A stretch of DNA of 64,000 bases from Sphingobium arseniciresistens (GTDB lineage Bacteria; Pseudomonadota; Alphaproteobacteria; Sphingomonadales; Sphingomonadaceae): NCBI GenBank assembly GCA_029167225.1, contig JARFNK010000014.1:1-64000 (forward strand), written 5' to 3'. Below, piece after piece: positions 62,214 through 64,000 of this stretch (within the stretch, counting starts at the first letter, position 1; each line of letters opens with the position of its first letter). Both the position numbers and the translations under genes were made by a program. The notes beneath the pieces were generated by a model. That model ran no database searches and was not told the origin of the DNA. It saw only the letters and a program-made list of their open reading frames with translations.

Positions 62214-62702
62214 ATGGCCGACAAAGTGAACAATCTTCAGGATATTTTCCTGAACAGCCTGCGCAAATCGAAGACGCCCGTCACGATGTTTCTCGTCAAG
62301 GGCGTGAAGCTGCAGGGCATCATCACCTGGTTCGACAATTTCTCTGTCCTGCTTCGCCGCGATGGGCAGTCGCAGTTGGTGTACAAGCATGCCATTTCGA
62401 CCGTGATGCCGGGCCAGCCGATGGACCTGTCGGACGTGCGCAAAAGCTTCGATGCGAACGACCGCAAGCCCAAGCTGCTGCAGGAAATCTTCCTGACGGC
62501 AGTCCGCAAGGCACGCGAGCCGGTCACGATGTTCCTGGTGAACGGCGTGATGTTGCAGGGCGAGATCGCCGCGTTCGACCTGTTCTGCATGTTGCTGGAA
62601 CGGGACGGCATGGCGCAGCTGGTCTACAAGCACGCCATTTCCACGGTTCAGCCTGCCCATCCGCTCGACCTTTCGGCCGAGGGCGAGGGCGCGGACGACT
62701 GA
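62214..62702 (+). CDS. hfq: RNA chaperone Hfq, tandem two-domain form
   Basis: The 162-aa product holds two complete Hfq (Sm-like) domains in one chain: residues 7-66 and 88-147. Each has the Sm1 block ([20 protein letters not shown] and [20 protein letters not shown]) and the Sm2 motif [10 protein letters not shown]. Normal Hfq is a single domain of 70-100 residues that forms a hexamer, so this form could build a ring from three chains. The two halves differ at many positions and may have specialized RNA faces. The ATG at 62214 has GGAAAGG upstream; 26 earlier codons are open but not Hfq-like. It lies upstream of hflX, the usual neighbour. Confidence 0.95.
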   Translation: MADKVNNLQDIFLNSLRKSKTPVTMFLVKGVKLQGIITWFDNFSVLLRRDGQSQLVYKHAISTVMPGQPMDLSDVRKSFDANDRKPKLLQEIFLTAVRKAREPVTMFLVNGVMLQGEIAAFDLFCMLLERDGMAQLVYKHAISTVQPAHPLDLSAEGEGADD

Positions 62703-62728
62703 GAGCCGGAGGCAATGCCACGATAATG

Positions 62729-62753
62729 GCCGTCCTGCCTGGTGCAGGACGGC
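62729..62753 (+). terminator. Strong hairpin between hfq and hflX
   Basis: GCCGTCCTGC (62729-62738) and GCAGGACGGC (62744-62753) form a perfect 10-bp stem with a five-base loop. No T-run follows, so it may be a partial terminator, an mRNA-stabilizing 3' end for hfq, or an attenuator before hflX, rather than a full intrinsic terminator. Confidence 0.5.
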
Positions 62754-62790
62754 TAGTGGCGCCTTTCTCTGTCGTTCACGCTGATGTTCC

Positions 62791-64000
62791 ATGAGTGTCT
62801 TTGATCGCGATAGCGAAGATGAAGTCTCGCGCGGTGCGCGGGCGATCGTCGTCCATGCCGACACCCGCGGAGACAATCGCCGCGACAGCGACGCGCGGCT
62901 GGAAGAGGCAAGGGGACTTGCCGTCGCCATCGGCATCGACGTGCGTGACGCGCGTGCCTATCGCGTGCGCGACCGTCGCCCGGCAACCCTGTTTGGCAGC
63001 GGCCAGGTGGACGACATCATGGCGCTGGCGAAGGAGCAGGACGCAGAACTTGTCATCGTCGATAACGCGCTGACCCCCGTTCAGCAGAGCAATCTTGAAA
63101 AGGGGACCGGCGCCAAGGTCATCGACCGGACCGGGCTGATCCTGGAAATCTTCGGCGAGCGCGCTGCCACCAATGAAGGCCGGTTGCAGGTCGAGCTTGC
63201 CCATCTGGACTATCAGGCCGGGCGGCTGGTGCGCAGCTGGACCCATCTTGAGCGGCAGCGCGGTGGCTTCGGCTTCCTGGGTGGTCCCGGTGAGACCCAG
63301 ATCGAGGCCGACCGGCGGATGATCCGCGATCGCATGGCCAAGATCCGCCGCGAACTGGATCAGGTGACGCGCACGCGCGGGCTGCATCGCGCACGCCGGC
63401 AGAAGGCGCCGTGGCCGGTGATCGCGCTGGTCGGCTATACCAATGCCGGCAAGTCGACGCTGTTCAACCGCTTGACCGGCGCCGACGTCATGGCGCAGGA
63501 CATGCTGTTCGCGACACTGGACCCGACTATGCGCCAGATCGCGTTGCCGGGCCTCGATAAGGCGATCCTGTCCGACACCGTGGGCTTTGTGTCCGATCTG
63601 CCGACCCAGCTCGTCGCGGCCTTTCGCGCGACGCTGGAGGAGGTGCTGTCCGCCGACCTGATCGTGCATGTCCGCGACATTGCCCATCCCGACAGCGAGG
63701 CGCAGCGAGACGACGTGCTGGACGTGCTGGCCGAACTGGGCGTGATCGAGCGGGACGATCGCGGCGCTTCTGTGGGGGAGCCAGTGTCGCCGGTGCCGAT
63801 CGTGGAGGCATGGAACAAGTTGGACCTGCTCAGCGACGAGGATGCAGCCACGGCGCGGGAGCGCGCGACGCGGCGCGACGATGTCGTGATCCTCTCGGCG
63901 CTGACCGGCGAGGGTGTCGATGCGCTGAGGGAGGATGTCAGCAGGCGGCTTACGGCCGATGCGAAGATCCTGACCTTCCATCTGGCGGCGAGCGATGGCG
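62791..64000 (+). CDS. hflX: GTPase HflX, partial (runs off the window)
   Basis: The first 403 codons of the ribosome-associated GTPase HflX, which splits stalled or heat-damaged ribosomes. The N-terminal HflX domain (about 30-200) has FGSGQVDDIM and DRTGLILEIFGERA, then the glycine-rich linker RGGFGFLGGPGETQIEADRR. The G domain shows G1 GYTNAGKSTLFNRL, G3 DTVGFVSDLP and G4 NKLDLL. The ATG at 62791 is the first good start after hfq. The C-terminal end lies beyond position 64000. Confidence 0.93.
   Translation, partial: MSVFDRDSEDEVSRGARAIVVHADTRGDNRRDSDARLEEARGLAVAIGIDVRDARAYRVRDRRPATLFGSGQVDDIMALAKEQDAELVIVDNALTPVQQSNLEKGTGAKVIDRTGLILEIFGERAATNEGRLQVELAHLDYQAGRLVRSWTHLERQRGGFGFLGGPGETQIEADRRMIRDRMAKIRRELDQVTRTRGLHRARRQKAPWPVIALVGYTNAGKSTLFNRLTGADVMAQDMLFATLDPTMRQIALPGLDKAILSDTVGFVSDLPTQLVAAFRATLEEVLSADLIVHVRDIAHPDSEAQRDDVLDVLAELGVIERDDRGASVGEPVSPVPIVEAWNKLDLLSDEDAATARERATRRDDVVILSALTGEGVDALREDVSRRLTADAKILTFHLAASDG

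Overview
The window looks like a chromosome segment of an alphaproteobacterium of the family Sphingomonadaceae (Sphingobium/Sphingomonas type). The pointers are a tandem two-domain Hfq, a fused ispDF gene, the ntrB-ntrC-ntrY-ntrX-hfq-hflX order, the mreB-mreC-mreD-mrdA-rodA cluster, and high-GC codon use in most genes. The genus is an inference; no rRNA gene is present.

The window divides at a tRNA-Lys(CTT) gene near 35.4 kb. Left of it (1 to about 35.3 kb) lies accessory DNA that ends in a tyrosine integrase reading towards the 3' end of the tRNA, the usual layout of an integrative element. No copy of the tRNA 3' end was found further left, so the other boundary is probably outside the window. 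From left to right the accessory part holds: an NAD salvage cluster (PncA, a radical SAM enzyme, the regulator NrtR, PncB); an IS1182-family element with a doubly damaged transposase; two exported proteins of unknown function; an ArsR-type repressor divergent from a cytochrome c-FTR1 iron permease; unknown genes, an MFS transporter and a SIMPL protein; a 945-aa lipoprotein with a small partner; an IS66-family element with a nonsense codon and intact 8-bp target duplication; a cassette of a MerR-like regulator, a caspase-like peptidase, an unknown protein, a full-length second ribosomal protein S5 and a three-helix membrane protein; a RadC-like/LuxR-like operon; and a mobilization module (RHH protein, TraD/VirD4 coupling protein, MobF relaxase-helicase, Mrr-like nuclease, VirB1-like transglycosylase) followed by the integrase. 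No type IV secretion channel genes are visible, so this looks like a mobilizable element or one arm of a larger conjugative element.

Right of the tRNA the genes are ordinary chromosome: cell-shape genes (rodA, mrdA, mreD, mreC, mreB), mutL, a TauE/SafE permease, an acyltransferase, a small Asn/Ala-rich lipoprotein, an M28 peptidase, ettA, a deaminase, acyP, a NYN-domain protein, carbonic anhydrase, lipA, a COQ10/RatA-type protein, a CinA C-terminal (PncC-like) protein, ispDF, dusB, the nitrogen two-component genes ntrBCYX, hfq and a partial hflX.

The best candidate for an undescribed system is the caspase / unknown / S5 paralogue / membrane protein cassette at 20.4-24.0 kb, with its divergent regulator, lying between two insertion-sequence footprints. 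Its function is not known from sequence alone.
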